The notes: a model not told the origin generated them from the letters alone. A DNA stretch of 64,000 nucleotides from Kuenenia sp039794105 (GCF_039794105.1 NZ_JBDIWA010000013.1:18229-82228); one strand, 5' to 3'. Positions 1 to 9,867 are shown, counted from the stretch's first letter. Made by a program: numbers and translations.

Positions 1-1299
1 TTATCTTCCCACGCATAAATAATGAAAACCCAATTCTTTCATCTCCTTCGGTTCGTATATATTTCTTCCGTCAACTATATTTGGACATTTTAAAAGTCTT
101 TTTACTTTTTTAAGATCAAGGTCTCTAAACTCGTTCCATTCTGTCACAATCACCAGGGCATCACAGTTTTTAGCCGCGGAATAAGGATCATCATAATATT
201 TTATCCCTCTAAAGATAGTCTTTGCATTATTCATTGCTTCAGGATCAAAGGCATTAATTTGAGCGCCTGCTTCCTGCAATTGCTTAATTAACGTTATAGC
301 AGGCGCATCTCTCATATCATCTGTTTTTGGTTTAAACGCCAAACCCCATATAGCAATTTTTTTGTTCTTCATTGTGGGAACAAGCGTTTGTATTTTTTCA
401 AAAAGAGACCTCTTTTGTTGTTCATTTACCTCATTAACCGCCGTTAGTATTTTTGCATCAATGCCATTTTCATTCATTATTTGTATCAATGCATTTACAT
501 CCTTCGGAAAACATGACCCGCCATATCCAATACCTGCCTGGAGAAACCGTGGCCCGATTCTTGAATCTAATCCAGTCCCCTTCGCAATTTCTTTGATATC
601 TCCACCAACTTTCTCACATAGTTGCGCTAATTCATTCATAAAAGAAATTCTCGTTGCAAGCATTGCATTACTCGCATACTTAATTAACTCCGCGCTCCTT
701 ATATCAGTAAACATAATCGGTTTATCTGTTCTTGAAATACCATTATATATCGATTCCATAATCTTTTTTGCCTTTTCGCCTTGCACGCCTATTACAATTC
801 GATCCGGGTTGGTAAAATCCTTAATCGCCTCACCCTCTCGCATAAATTCAGGATTCGATACCAAATCAAACCGTATTGCTTTTTTTTGAAACGATTTTAC
901 CACTTTTCCTATTTTTTCTAACGTTCCGACAGGTGCGGTACTTTTATTCACTATAACTTTATACCCATTCATGTATTTTCCAATACTTTCAGCAACCGAA
1001 ATAATAGCAGAAATATCAGCGCAATTATTAAGGTCGGATGGTGTTCCTACCCCAATAAAAATAACGTCTGATTTTTGAATGCCTTCTTTAATATTTGTTG
1101 TGAAAGTAATCCTTCGCTCTCTTGCATTTCTTTCCAGCATGTCTTTAAGACCGGGTTCATATATAGGAATGATACCATTTTTCAAATTATCTATTTTGCT
1201 TTTATTAGAATCTACGCATATAACATCGTTGCCCATATCTGCAAGACATGTGCCTGCCACAAGACCTACATAACCGCTGCCAATACAACATATTTTCAA
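1..1299 (-). CDS. ugd: UDP-glucose 6-dehydrogenase
   Basis: It oxidises UDP-glucose to UDP-glucuronate with two NAD+, supplying sugar nucleotides for capsule, exopolysaccharide or LPS in the cytoplasm. The 432-residue protein has the full family length. The N-terminal Rossmann motif GSGYVGLVAG is at residues 8-17. The catalytic cysteine lies in the motif GGSCFPKD near residue 265, and the C-terminal UDP-binding domain contains the typical GLAFKPKTDDMRDAPA stretch. The stop codon is at the very edge of the window, so the gene is complete but its downstream neighbour is not visible. Family assignment is firm; the polysaccharide it serves is unknown. Confidence 0.96.
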   Translation of the reverse strand: MKICCIGSGYVGLVAGTCLADMGNDVICVDSNKSKIDNLKNGIIPIYEPGLKDMLERNARERRITFTTNIKEGIQKSDVIFIGVGTPSDLNNCADISAIISVAESIGKYMNGYKVIVNKSTAPVGTLEKIGKVVKSFQKKAIRFDLVSNPEFMREGEAIKDFTNPDRIVIGVQGEKAKKIMESIYNGISRTDKPIMFTDIRSAELIKYASNAMLATRISFMNELAQLCEKVGGDIKEIAKGTGLDSRIGPRFLQAGIGYGGSCFPKDVNALIQIMNENGIDAKILTAVNEVNEQQKRSLFEKIQTLVPTMKNKKIAIWGLAFKPKTDDMRDAPAITLIKQLQEAGAQINAFDPEAMNNAKTIFRGIKYYDDPYSAAKNCDALVIVTEWNEFRDLDLKKVKRLLKCPNIVDGRNIYEPKEMKELGFHYLCVGR

Positions 1300-1428
1300 T
1301 TATCGCCCTCCCCGTATTATTTTTGCCATTATCAGCCTTAAAAAGAAAAAGCAGCAAGATAAATGAAAGGTCATTCATCATTACTGCTTTTTCAATGATA
1401 CCAGATTTTAATTCTCTAAACCGTCACG

Positions 1429-2157
1429 TTATTGCAAAGGATTATTAATGCGTCTCGTCTTAAAAACATGCTTAGTTTTCCCTATTCTGTACTCGCCATC
1501 TACCGACACGATTATTTCTTTTACCATACTGTTTGACGATACATTTTCGGATTCGCCTTCGGTCAGAATAACATCATACGTCAATGACCAATCTTTTATA
1601 TCCTTATCGGGATCAACAAATATTGATCCGAAATGATTGGTAAGCGAACTAACCTTATCAGTAACAAAGATTATTCTGTAGTTGTTAAGGTTAAACATGT
1701 GTTCCTGAAATACTTTTGGAGACTGATGGATTGGTTTACATTCAGGAATTAATCCTGAGATTTTTCCAAGAGGTACCGGCCCATCCGTAAAGTTCACATA
1801 GTATTCACTCACACGATATGTTTCCCCACCATTTGATCTGTCAACACCATAATAAATTCTTAATTCTATATTAGTGTTATTTCTTTTTAAATAGTACAGA
1901 TCGTGTAGCGGAACATCATACAAAAAAGTTTTTTTCAAACCTTCCTCTTCCTCCGGAGTAACTATTCTGTATCTCCTGAAAGGCTCTTCTTCGCAATATA
2001 AGTAATTTGGCGTCCCAAACTTCTCCCGAACTGCATTTTTTGTCAACCATAAGATGCCATCTTCCAAACTCTCTGAAGCGTGCAAGCTACAGACAAAACC
2101 AAATAAAATACTGCACAAACTAAAAACCAAGGCCATCGAACGCATTTTCTTTACCAT
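1429..2157 (-). CDS. secreted protein of unknown function
   Basis: I do not recognise the family. The 242-residue product begins MVKKMRSMALVFSLCSILFG, a basic start followed by a hydrophobic stretch ending near CSLHASES, which looks like a Sec signal peptide. The mature part is mixed polar with many beta-prone segments and no visible catalytic motif. I chose the ATG at 2157 because AAGGAAGGG lies about 10 bases upstream; an in-frame start 36 bases earlier lacks such a site and would bury the signal peptide. It is separate from ugd (130-base gap) and divergent from ispH. It probably acts outside the cytoplasmic membrane. Confidence 0.7.
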   Translation of the reverse strand: MVKKMRSMALVFSLCSILFGFVCSLHASESLEDGILWLTKNAVREKFGTPNYLYCEEEPFRRYRIVTPEEEEGLKKTFLYDVPLHDLYYLKRNNTNIELRIYYGVDRSNGGETYRVSEYYVNFTDGPVPLGKISGLIPECKPIHQSPKVFQEHMFNLNNYRIIFVTDKVSSLTNHFGSIFVDPDKDIKDWSLTYDVILTEGESENVSSNSMVKEIIVSVDGEYRIGKTKHVFKTRRINNPLQ

Positions 2158-2465
2158 AATTACGAATCCCTTCCTTAATACAAATATCTTCACTAAATTT
2201 AATACAAAAAAAGCTGTTTTAAGTAGTCAGGCTACTCCTGAAATCAAAGTAAGCCGAAGTATATAAATTATCAATAAATTTGTCAATTAATAATTGAGAA
2301 ATTAAAATCGCCAATTATTTCAATAGCGAAAGCGCCTCTCATTTAAAATCATTGACAACCAATATGGCAATTGATAGAATTCTGTCTAAAAATTATAAAT
2401 CTTGAAGATACTTGAGCTTATGTCTGCTATAGTAATATTGTTTAAATTTCTTTTTGGAGTTATCC
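2158..2465. promoter_or_regulatory. AT-rich divergent intergenic region upstream of ispH-ubiA
   Basis: About 300 very AT-rich bases separate the divergent secreted-protein gene and ispH-ubiA, so promoters for both should lie here. TTGACA-like (TTGACAACC near 2353) and AT-rich boxes can be picked out but the composition makes them unreliable. No gene, RNA or riboswitch structure is recognisable. Confidence 0.35.
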
Positions 2466-4208
2466 TTGAAAGTTTTTGTTGCTAAAACCGCTGGTTTTTG
2501 TATGGGTGTCCGGAGGGCAATGGATATCCTGCTCGATGCGGCGAATGAGAAAAATATTGGCGCTAAAGTTTATACAGACGGTCCGTTAATCCATAATCCG
2601 CAAGTGCTTGAATATCTTGAAAAAAGAGACCTTCACATTGTTAATGATACTACAGACCTCTCGAATAGCACGGTTGTCATCAGAGCGCATGGAGTGACTC
2701 CTTCCCGAAGAGAGGAAATCGAAAGTAAAGGCGCAAAAGTATGCGACGCTACCTGTCCGCATGTAATGAGGGTGCAATCTATTATCAAAAAGTATGCCGC
2801 ACAGGGATATTCGACAATAATTGTCGGTGATAATGGACATGCAGAGGTGGTAGGATTACTCGGTTATGCCGAAGGAAGAGGGCATGTAGTTGAAAACATG
2901 GAAAATATAGAACTACTTCCCCCGATGGATAAGGTATGCATTGTCGCCCAAACAACGCAAGACAGGCATTTATTTAAGAGGGCTATCGATGAAATAAAAA
3001 GGCGTTATCCGAATTCAGAATCTTTTGAAACTATTTGCAGTTCCACCTACAAAAGACAGGATGAAGTAGTGAATCTCTGTAAATCTGTAGATGCAATGAT
3101 TGTTGTTGGAGGCAGGGGAAGCGCAAATACAACACGGCTAGTCACAATATGCGAATCACAGGGAACTCCGACATTTCACGTTGAAACAGACTCAGAAATA
3201 GATCTCAATAAACTAAAAGATTTTAATACCATTGGCGTTACTGCAGGCGCATCAACACCAAATTGGATGATAAAAAGGGTTGTTGACAAGGTAAGAACAT
3301 ACAAAGTCAATAAATACCAAAAAATCTTATTTGCCACAAAAAATATCTTCAACTTTTTAATAGGCAGTTGCACCTATGTAGGGTTAGGTGCGGCAAGCAT
3401 GAGTTATTCGTGTGCACTGCTGCTTGGTGTTCAGCCAAGATTGATTTTTTGCATAATCGCCGCTCTTTTCATTTTTTCAATGCAGGTGCTTAATCATTTT
3501 GCCAATAAAGAATCCGTGGCGCTCAACGAGCCGGCGCGGGCAAAATTTTACGAAAAGAAGCAGGTCCTTTTTGTTATTTTGGGTATATTAGGAGCGGCCT
3601 TATCTTCAATTCTTGGGCTATACCACGGTAAATCCATCTTTTTTTGTATTTTTCTCGCCAGCCTTTTTGGTATTTTTTACCGGCTGCAAATTATACCAAA
3701 GAGTTTTTCCGGTTTTATCCGTTACAGAAGCCTTGAGCAAATACCGGGTTCAAAAGAGATTTTCTACGGCATCGCCTGGGCAGCAAGCACCGCTTTAATT
3801 CCTTTTCTGGGTGTACGGAGAGACTTCATACCGGCGCTTGCCATTGCTCTTGCATTCGCATTCAGTCTCGCTTTTATACGCGCTGTCGTTCTTGATATTC
3901 GGGATATTCAGGGGGACCGCATTTTGGGCAAAGAAACCATTCCTATTGCAATTGGAAAAGAACGCACAAAAAAAATTCTTGTTAGCATTACCCTTTTCAT
4001 GGCATTTCTTCTCATAGCAGGCACACACCTTGGATGGATATCAACGCTGGGATATTTTTTGCTTCCGTGCATAGCGTATGCCTCCGGTTATCAATATCTT
4101 TTCCAAAAAAGAATAATAACTGAAGGATTGCTGCTGGAAACGATAGCAGATTTTAATTTTATTTTTGCCGGTCTTATGGCGATTTTATGGCAATCTTTAA
4201 CTTTTTAA
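2466..4208 (+). CDS. ispH: IspH-UbiA fusion: HMBPP reductase plus UbiA-type prenyltransferase
   Basis: Residues 1-285 are a complete 4-hydroxy-3-methylbut-2-enyl diphosphate reductase, last step of the MEP isoprenoid pathway. The three [4Fe-4S] cysteines lie in AGFCMGVRRA, CDATCPHV and ICSSTYKRQ, and the HGVTPS motif is present. Residues 295-580 form a polytopic membrane domain of the UbiA family. Its second aspartate-rich motif (DIRDIQGD) is clear, but the first (NHFANKE) is divergent from the usual NDxxDxxxD. The protein thus joins isoprenoid precursor formation to prenyl transfer or a related reaction. The start is TTG at 2466, with TTTGGAG six bases upstream; a TTG at 2454 lacks spacing. 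DUF502 follows after 20 bases. The acceptor of the prenyl group is unknown. Confidence 0.88.
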   Translation: MKVFVAKTAGFCMGVRRAMDILLDAANEKNIGAKVYTDGPLIHNPQVLEYLEKRDLHIVNDTTDLSNSTVVIRAHGVTPSRREEIESKGAKVCDATCPHVMRVQSIIKKYAAQGYSTIIVGDNGHAEVVGLLGYAEGRGHVVENMENIELLPPMDKVCIVAQTTQDRHLFKRAIDEIKRRYPNSESFETICSSTYKRQDEVVNLCKSVDAMIVVGGRGSANTTRLVTICESQGTPTFHVETDSEIDLNKLKDFNTIGVTAGASTPNWMIKRVVDKVRTYKVNKYQKILFATKNIFNFLIGSCTYVGLGAASMSYSCALLLGVQPRLIFCIIAALFIFSMQVLNHFANKESVALNEPARAKFYEKKQVLFVILGILGAALSSILGLYHGKSIFFCIFLASLFGIFYRLQIIPKSFSGFIRYRSLEQIPGSKEIFYGIAWAASTALIPFLGVRRDFIPALAIALAFAFSLAFIRAVVLDIRDIQGDRILGKETIPIAIGKERTKKILVSITLFMAFLLIAGTHLGWISTLGYFLLPCIAYASGYQYLFQKRIITEGLLLETIADFNFIFAGLMAILWQSLTF

Positions 4209-4228
4209 TTCGATAAAGTAAGGCGTGT

Positions 4229-4927
4229 ATGGAAACATTAAATAAATTTTTCAATCTATTAAAAACAGACATCCGAAAAAGGATGTTAACGGGCTTGTTA
4301 TTAATCCTCCCCATTTATGTAACCTTTTTTGTTGTAAAATTTCTCTTTAGTTTTATTGGGGGGACTCTTTCTCCACTTATAAAAAGAATTTTTCTTCTGT
4401 TTGACGCCGAACTGCCAAAAACATCTGCCGATGAATTTATAATTACGTTCATCGGGCTTATCTTCACATTTGCCTCATTGTATTTTATAGGTATCTTCGC
4501 TGCAAATATTATCGGCAAATCAATAATTCATTATTCTGAAAACCTTTTAACAAAAACACCTGTCATAAGCAATATTTATTCCACCGTGAAACAAATCGTA
4601 CACGCAGTAAGCCTCCCCGGCAAACAAGCTTTCAAACGTGTTATTATACTGGATTTTCCAAAAGAAGGCACAAAAGCAATTGGTTTTGTAACAGGCAGTG
4701 TAAAAGAGAACGGCAAGGAAATATTTATTAGTGTTTTTGTACCAACCACTCCAAACCCCACATCTGGTTTTTTGATATATACGACAGAAGATGCGGTGAT
4801 AGACACAAACCTTACCGTTGAAGATGCATTTAAAACACTGCTGTCTGGCGGCGTATTAACCCCTAAACAATTTGCAACAATTTTAAAAACACCGCCGGAC
4901 ATGAAGCCTTCTGATAAAAATACCTGA
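4229..4927 (+). CDS. DUF502 family membrane protein
   Basis: This 232-residue protein has the usual DUF502 layout: a short cytoplasmic N-terminus, two transmembrane helices (about residues 19-40 and 68-92, the second containing FIGLIFTFASLYFIGIFAAN), then a soluble domain. The family motifs TPVISNIYSTVKQ and FVPTTPNPTSGF are present. The molecular function of DUF502 is not established. It follows ispH-ubiA by 20 bases on the same strand and is probably cotranscribed, which hints at a role in envelope or isoprenoid metabolism, but that is only context. Confidence 0.85.
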   Translation: METLNKFFNLLKTDIRKRMLTGLLLILPIYVTFFVVKFLFSFIGGTLSPLIKRIFLLFDAELPKTSADEFIITFIGLIFTFASLYFIGIFAANIIGKSIIHYSENLLTKTPVISNIYSTVKQIVHAVSLPGKQAFKRVIILDFPKEGTKAIGFVTGSVKENGKEIFISVFVPTTPNPTSGFLIYTTEDAVIDTNLTVEDAFKTLLSGGVLTPKQFATILKTPPDMKPSDKNT

Positions 4928-5332
4928 ACCACTTCGCACTATATGCTCTGTATGTTGCATATCAAAATCAGCATTTGGAACTTTTTGTACAACCCCCGTG
5001 TTCCCCATATTGAATGAAAATAAGTGCACTAATTTTCAAATATGTAAAAAATGTCATGTTTACTCTTGAGAAGTGCTAAAAGGATTGTAGTTATGATGTG
5101 ATTGCCATGACTGGTGGGTATGGAGAGGCTTCGATGCATCAAGTTTTCGGGAAGACAGAAAACCAACCTGTCGGCGAGCATCGTTCAGGCAGGTCACAAA
5201 CATTCCCCGGTACACCGGTTCTTTAAATGGGAGATTACTCTCTTTTGAACAAGAATAGCGTTAGGGACAGAGAAATGCACGATAGGTACTTTGTTTTTTT
5301 ATGTTCTTATGGGATACCCTTGTAACTTTAGA
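4928..5332. other. intergenic region, no gene seen
   Basis: About 400 bases between the convergent DUF502 and lpd genes. There is no open frame with a plausible start, no strong terminator hairpin with a T run, and no member of the repeat families found elsewhere in the window. Confidence 0.5.
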
Positions 5333-6748
5333 TCAATTATGTATAGGTTTATCAACTATTGAATGAGCGGCCTCAAATAAAGCCTCTGAAAGGGTAGGAT
5401 GCGGGAATATAGCATTTGATATTTCCTGAACCGTACCTTCTAAAATAGAATTAAGCGAAACTCCCCACATCCACTCTCCTACATGAGGACCTATTGCATG
5501 CACTCCCAGAACTTCACCATATTTTTCTTCCGAAACAATTTTTACAAAACAGTCCAACGACTCTCCTTCAATTATTGCCATACTGTTCGCAGCAAAAGGA
5601 AATTTTCCGATTTTCACCTTGTATCCCATTTCCTCAGCCTCTTTTTGTGTAAGACCAATACTCGCTACTTGAGGAAAACCGTAAACAACTCTTGGAATAT
5701 TTTTACGGTTTGTGATGTGCATATCTTTCCCTGTAAGATGAGTTACCGACAAGATGCCATCATTTATTGCTTTGTGCGCGAGAAGTGGAGGCCCTGTAAT
5801 ATCGCCAATTGCATACATACCGCTTTGGCTAGTTTCCATAACTTCATTCGTCTGTAAATATTTTCCATCAAAATTTAACGCTAGTTCCTTTATGCCTGGG
5901 TCATCCAACAGCGGCCTTCTTCCTACCGCCAGCAGTAATAAATCCGCACTCAAAAATTCTTTGTTTCCGGCAATATCTTTGCCGTTATTAATCTCTATTG
6001 TAATGCCATTCTCTACTACTACTTTTTCCAAAGAGGTTTTAGGCAAAATATTTATCCCTCTGCGTATAAGCAGTTTTTCCAAGGCTTCACTGATTTCCCT
6101 ATCCTCGGAAGGCAAGATGTTCTCCAGAAACTCTAAAACCGTAACCTTTGTTCCCAACGCATTAAAGAGACAGGCAAATTCAATCCCAACCGCACCGCCA
6201 CCGGCAATAATCATCGATTTTGGGATTTCTTCCCGCATAAGAATGTCATCGCTGGTAAGTACATATTTTTTATCATAAGGTATGTTTTTGGGGATGAAAG
6301 GAACAGAACCTGTGGCAAGTATAACATTTTTTGCCTTTATCCGGTTTGTTTCTATACTATCGCTGACTATTGAAACTTCCTGATTAGATATGATACGCCC
6401 TTCGGCGCTGAAGACATCGACATTGTTTTTTTTTAAAAGGGACTGAACTCCCTGAAACAAGCGTTTAACAACATATTCTTTGCGCCGATGTATTAGAGGA
6501 TAATCGACATTCAAACTGCCGGTAATGATTCCGTATTCACCTGCATTAGCAAACTTTCTGTAAAGTTCCGCAGAGTACAACAGCGTTTTTGTGGGAATAC
6601 AACCCTTATGCAGGCATATACCACCGACTTTCTCTTTTTCAATTAAAGCAGTTTTTAAGCCGGATTGAGCGGCTTTTATTGCCGCAACATAACCTGCAGG
6701 CCCTCCTCCAATGATAGCAAGATCAAAGGCTGTGTTGCTCACAGGCAA
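5333..6748 (-). CDS. lpdA: dihydrolipoyl dehydrogenase
   Basis: This FAD-dependent disulfide oxidoreductase (471 residues) re-oxidises dihydrolipoamide with NAD+ in 2-oxoacid dehydrogenase or glycine cleavage complexes. FAD-binding GGGPAG is at residues 14-19, the redox pair C45/C50 is in GGICLHKGCIP, an NAD-binding GGGAVGIEFA follows, and the C-terminal HPTLSEA supplies the catalytic His-Glu. The start is TTG at 6748, directly after the stop of the 42-codon miniprotein whose last codons carry GGAGG; a GTG six bases later is an alternative. It ends the ladderane-like operon and no partner E1/E2 subunits are in the window, so it may serve a distant complex or act as a dedicated electron carrier for this pathway. 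Confidence 0.93.
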   Translation of the reverse strand: MPVSNTAFDLAIIGGGPAGYVAAIKAAQSGLKTALIEKEKVGGICLHKGCIPTKTLLYSAELYRKFANAGEYGIITGSLNVDYPLIHRRKEYVVKRLFQGVQSLLKKNNVDVFSAEGRIISNQEVSIVSDSIETNRIKAKNVILATGSVPFIPKNIPYDKKYVLTSDDILMREEIPKSMIIAGGGAVGIEFACLFNALGTKVTVLEFLENILPSEDREISEALEKLLIRRGINILPKTSLEKVVVENGITIEINNGKDIAGNKEFLSADLLLLAVGRRPLLDDPGIKELALNFDGKYLQTNEVMETSQSGMYAIGDITGPPLLAHKAINDGILSVTHLTGKDMHITNRKNIPRVVYGFPQVASIGLTQKEAEEMGYKVKIGKFPFAANSMAIIEGESLDCFVKIVSEEKYGEVLGVHAIGPHVGEWMWGVSLNSILEGTVQEISNAIFPHPTLSEALFEAAHSIVDKPIHN

Positions 6749-6877
6749 TTATTCCTCCTTTTTCCATGCAAATAGTATCACAAAGATAAGGGCTATCGTA
6801 ACAATCAGAATAAATTTTGGGCTAACATCCGGAATAATTGATTTTTCCATAGATAAAGACAATAATTTGCCTATCAT
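6749..6877 (-). CDS. 42-residue single-span membrane miniprotein
   Basis: A short gene with ATG at 6877 preceded by AAAGGAG, encoding 42 residues. The N-terminal half is amphipathic (MIGKLLSLSMEKSIIPDVSP). Residues 22-37 form one hydrophobic span (FILIVTIALIFVILFA), followed by WKKEE. The stop codon abuts the TTG start of lpd, and the lpd ribosome binding site lies inside its last codons, so the two are probably translationally coupled. It sits between the radical SAM gene and lpd in the ladderane-like operon. No homologue is recognised. It could be a membrane anchor or small subunit for one of the neighbouring enzymes. Confidence 0.7.
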   Translation of the reverse strand: MIGKLLSLSMEKSIIPDVSPKFILIVTIALIFVILFAWKKEE

Positions 6878-6935
6878 TTCATTTCTCCTTTCCTACACGT
6901 TTACTTTGTATTAAATATCCAAAAATACCTTGTTG

Positions 6936-8393
6936 TTATGTGGCGATGCTTTCTACCAGTGGTTTCGATACAGACACAGAATTTGATTTATAATAATCTT
7001 TATAATAATCGCCGGAATCATATAATAATCTTAAATTTTCCAATACCTGACTGAATACCTGTTGCCAATCAGAACCTACACGAAAAGCAAACATGGAATT
7101 TCTGGGATTGTTCGTAGTTTTAATAGAATTTCTAAAACGTTTCCTCAAATTATTTCCTGCATAAATATGATCATAAACATATTGCATTCCTTCGATAAAA
7201 TCCTCCAATGTCATGTCTACCAACCGATGGACAACATGTGCTGTATCATAATATTCCCAATCATCCGGATAGTTTTTCCTGAATATTCTCTTTTCCGAAT
7301 CCAACCTTTGATACAACTGCGTTTTTGGAAAAGGACAGTTAATGCCAAAGGTCAAAATGTCTATGTTATTTTCCAATATAAAATCTGTCATCCTTTTAAA
7401 AGAATCTTTGCCGTCCCCATCAGCCCCAAAAACTACCGAACCCCAGGCAACCAAACCCGCATCATGTATTTTCTGAATACAATCATAATAGCTGTCTGTG
7501 CCCAGCTTTAAATTTACCTTTTTATTCATTTTTTCTAAAACGGTTTCATTGGTCGACTCTATGCCCATAAGCATGCCAAAACAACCGCTTTTCGCCATAT
7601 AATCTAATGTTTCCTTATCTTGCGAAATATTTAAAGCCGTAAACCCTAACCAGTCTTTTTGAAGATTGCGGTCAACCATGCCTTTAAAAAGATTTCTCGC
7701 CCTTTCATTTGACCGCTTCCCATGTCCATAAAAATTATCCTCTGCCAGCATGAGTCCCTTATAATCAGTCGCTGCTAACTCTTCCAATACATCTTCATAA
7801 GGTCTTTCCCTGAATTTTCTTCCCTGAAATGTAGGAACACTGCAAAAATCACAATAATTCGGGCACCCCTTCGTAGTGACAATAGAAGAAAACTTATAAT
7901 CATATTTTTTCTTCATAAACTCTCTGTCAGGGAAAACCCTTTTCATCAAATTCAACGGCGGCAAACCGCCATCGTAAACCTTATTTAACTTTCCCGATTC
8001 AAAGTCCTTTATTACCCGTGGCCATACTTCCTCTGCTTCACCAATAAAAACAGTATCCACGTACTTTGAAGCCTCTTCAGGCATTACAGACGCATGTATG
8101 CCCCCCATTATTACCGTCATGCCTTTCCTTTTACATGCAGTAGCAATTTTGTATGCCCTGGGAGATTGGTAGGTCACTGAGGTAATACAAACAAGGTCCA
8201 CCGGTGCAAAAGTAAGTTCACCATTATCATCAATTGCCAGTTCAATATTTTCATCAATAACATCAAATTCCCAATCACCTGGCGTAAGGGCCTTAATATA
8301 AGCAAGGTTTAACGGCATCTGAACAATTACCGTAATACTCTCTTCTCCATGCCTCCCAGGCTTATGTGGATTAATGAGCATCATTTTTTTCAT
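6936..8393 (-). CDS. B12-binding-type radical SAM protein of the ladderane-like operon
   Basis: The 485-residue protein has an N-terminal Rossmann-like domain resembling cobalamin-binding modules (residues 1-130, MLINPH start and MGGIHASVMPEEA). A radical SAM TIM-barrel core follows, with the [4Fe-4S] motif C177-x3-C181-x2-C184 in GCPNYCDFC. The architecture is that of BchE/PhpK-like enzymes (Pfam B12-binding plus Radical_SAM). Such enzymes do C-C bond formation, methylation or cyclisation on unreactive carbons, so it is a candidate for ring formation in ladderane fatty acids. It is four bases downstream of the CrtI-like gene in one operon. The reaction itself is inferred. Confidence 0.85.
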   Translation of the reverse strand: MKKMMLINPHKPGRHGEESITVIVQMPLNLAYIKALTPGDWEFDVIDENIELAIDDNGELTFAPVDLVCITSVTYQSPRAYKIATACKRKGMTVIMGGIHASVMPEEASKYVDTVFIGEAEEVWPRVIKDFESGKLNKVYDGGLPPLNLMKRVFPDREFMKKKYDYKFSSIVTTKGCPNYCDFCSVPTFQGRKFRERPYEDVLEELAATDYKGLMLAEDNFYGHGKRSNERARNLFKGMVDRNLQKDWLGFTALNISQDKETLDYMAKSGCFGMLMGIESTNETVLEKMNKKVNLKLGTDSYYDCIQKIHDAGLVAWGSVVFGADGDGKDSFKRMTDFILENNIDILTFGINCPFPKTQLYQRLDSEKRIFRKNYPDDWEYYDTAHVVHRLVDMTLEDFIEGMQYVYDHIYAGNNLRKRFRNSIKTTNNPRNSMFAFRVGSDWQQVFSQVLENLRLLYDSGDYYKDYYKSNSVSVSKPLVESIAT

Positions 8394-8397
8394 ATTT

Positions 8398-9867
8398 TTA
8401 CCTCCAATTATCCAAAATTAAATTAGCAACACCCCATCCCGAAGAAACAACAGCACATATACCAGGACCAGGTCTTGTCCAATGGCCTGCCAAATAAAGG
8501 CCGCTAATTGGTGTTGCCGGCGAAAGCCTTTGTTCCCATATTTGATCAACACTCACTGCCCAGCCATAAGCTGCCCCATTGGTATTTAATGTGTAACGCT
8601 CCAGGGTTTTAGGAGTAGCCATCTCTATTACTTCTATATGTTTTTTTATATCAGGCAAATAACTTTCTAATCTCTCCAAAGTATTTGAAACTAAATTTTG
8701 TTTAAGCAATTCCCAATCCGTCACATTTTTATAAAATTCTTCCTTCTTATACACTACTAAGGAGATTATTTGCTTATTTTGCGGGGCGAGGGTCTGGCAT
8801 ATCCTGGTCGGAACAGATATATACATCCATTCACTATCAATAGAGTCGAAAGTTGAGCCGGATAAATAAAATCCTCTTTTTAAAGTATTTAAATCTATAC
8901 CTTCTCCAACTCCCAAATACAAGAGGAAAAAAGAACAGCTTTCCTTCATTCCTTCAATCTTTTTAAGGTACATCGCATCCACATCATTTTTATCACTCAA
9001 CAAATGATAAAACGTCTGTCTTGCATCTATATTAGACACGACAACGCTCGAATGTATCTCTTTGTCATCATTTAATTTAACACCGCTAACGGAGAGTCCT
9101 TTCTTTAAGATTTTTTTGACTTTGGATGATAACATAACGTGTCCGCCAAAATCAATAAATTTCCTAAAAATTGCATTTGCAAACTCTTGCGTTCCGCCTT
9201 TTGGGAAAAAGGCGCCATCCTTAAGATAATTTATCATCATTTGAGACATGGCAATCGCAGATGCTTTCGACGGCGCTAAACCTACATAACCCCACTGCCC
9301 TGAAAGAACCATCTTTAACTCACTATCATCAAAAAAATGGTCGAGCATCATACCATAAGTCATGTCTTTGTATTTTTCTATAACTTGACTTTTTTCATTA
9401 TGAAATGTAGCACGATAAAGCTTTATAAAATCTTGAAAAAACCCCTTAATATTGTCCTTTTCATGTGGATACCTTTTCTGTAGACGTAATAAATATTCGT
9501 CTAAGTCGGCAGGAATTTCAATGCTGAATGTTGGAAAAATCAGATTATCCATGGGATCTAAGTGGTAAAAATCCATATCTATCCCGAGCATTTTAAAACA
9601 ACGTCCAACAACACTCCATTTACCACAACCACCGATGTGATGAACAGCCGCATCAAAAAGAAATCCTTTTCTTTTAAACGAAGTACAATATCCGCCTGGA
9701 ATAAAATGCTGTTCAATAAGAAGCACCTTTTTCCCGCTTTTAGCAAGAAATGCGGCACAAATAAGGCCTGCGATACCCGCTCCAATTACGATTACATCGT
9801 AAGAAGGATATAATGTATCGATTTTTGTGGATTGAATATGTGGCTTGATAGGCTTGGTCGATGACAT
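8398..9867 (-). CDS. CrtI/CrtISO-like FAD-dependent desaturase or isomerase
   Basis: The 489-residue protein starts its fold with the dinucleotide motif VIGAGIAGLICAAFLAKSGK (residues 26-45) followed by an acidic residue for ribose binding. The C-terminus has the flavin-binding GLYLAGHWTRPGPGI stretch typical of phytoene desaturase and carotenoid isomerase families. In these families the enzyme desaturates or isomerises polyene chains at the membrane. Its place between a ketosynthase pair and a radical SAM enzyme fits desaturation of a fatty acyl chain before ring closure, as proposed for ladderanes; a carotenoid role is possible but no phytoene synthase is nearby. It is spaced five bases from the upstream ketosynthase. 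Confidence 0.85.
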   Translation of the reverse strand: MSSTKPIKPHIQSTKIDTLYPSYDVIVIGAGIAGLICAAFLAKSGKKVLLIEQHFIPGGYCTSFKRKGFLFDAAVHHIGGCGKWSVVGRCFKMLGIDMDFYHLDPMDNLIFPTFSIEIPADLDEYLLRLQKRYPHEKDNIKGFFQDFIKLYRATFHNEKSQVIEKYKDMTYGMMLDHFFDDSELKMVLSGQWGYVGLAPSKASAIAMSQMMINYLKDGAFFPKGGTQEFANAIFRKFIDFGGHVMLSSKVKKILKKGLSVSGVKLNDDKEIHSSVVVSNIDARQTFYHLLSDKNDVDAMYLKKIEGMKESCSFFLLYLGVGEGIDLNTLKRGFYLSGSTFDSIDSEWMYISVPTRICQTLAPQNKQIISLVVYKKEEFYKNVTDWELLKQNLVSNTLERLESYLPDIKKHIEVIEMATPKTLERYTLNTNGAAYGWAVSVDQIWEQRLSPATPISGLYLAGHWTRPGPGICAVVSSGWGVANLILDNWR

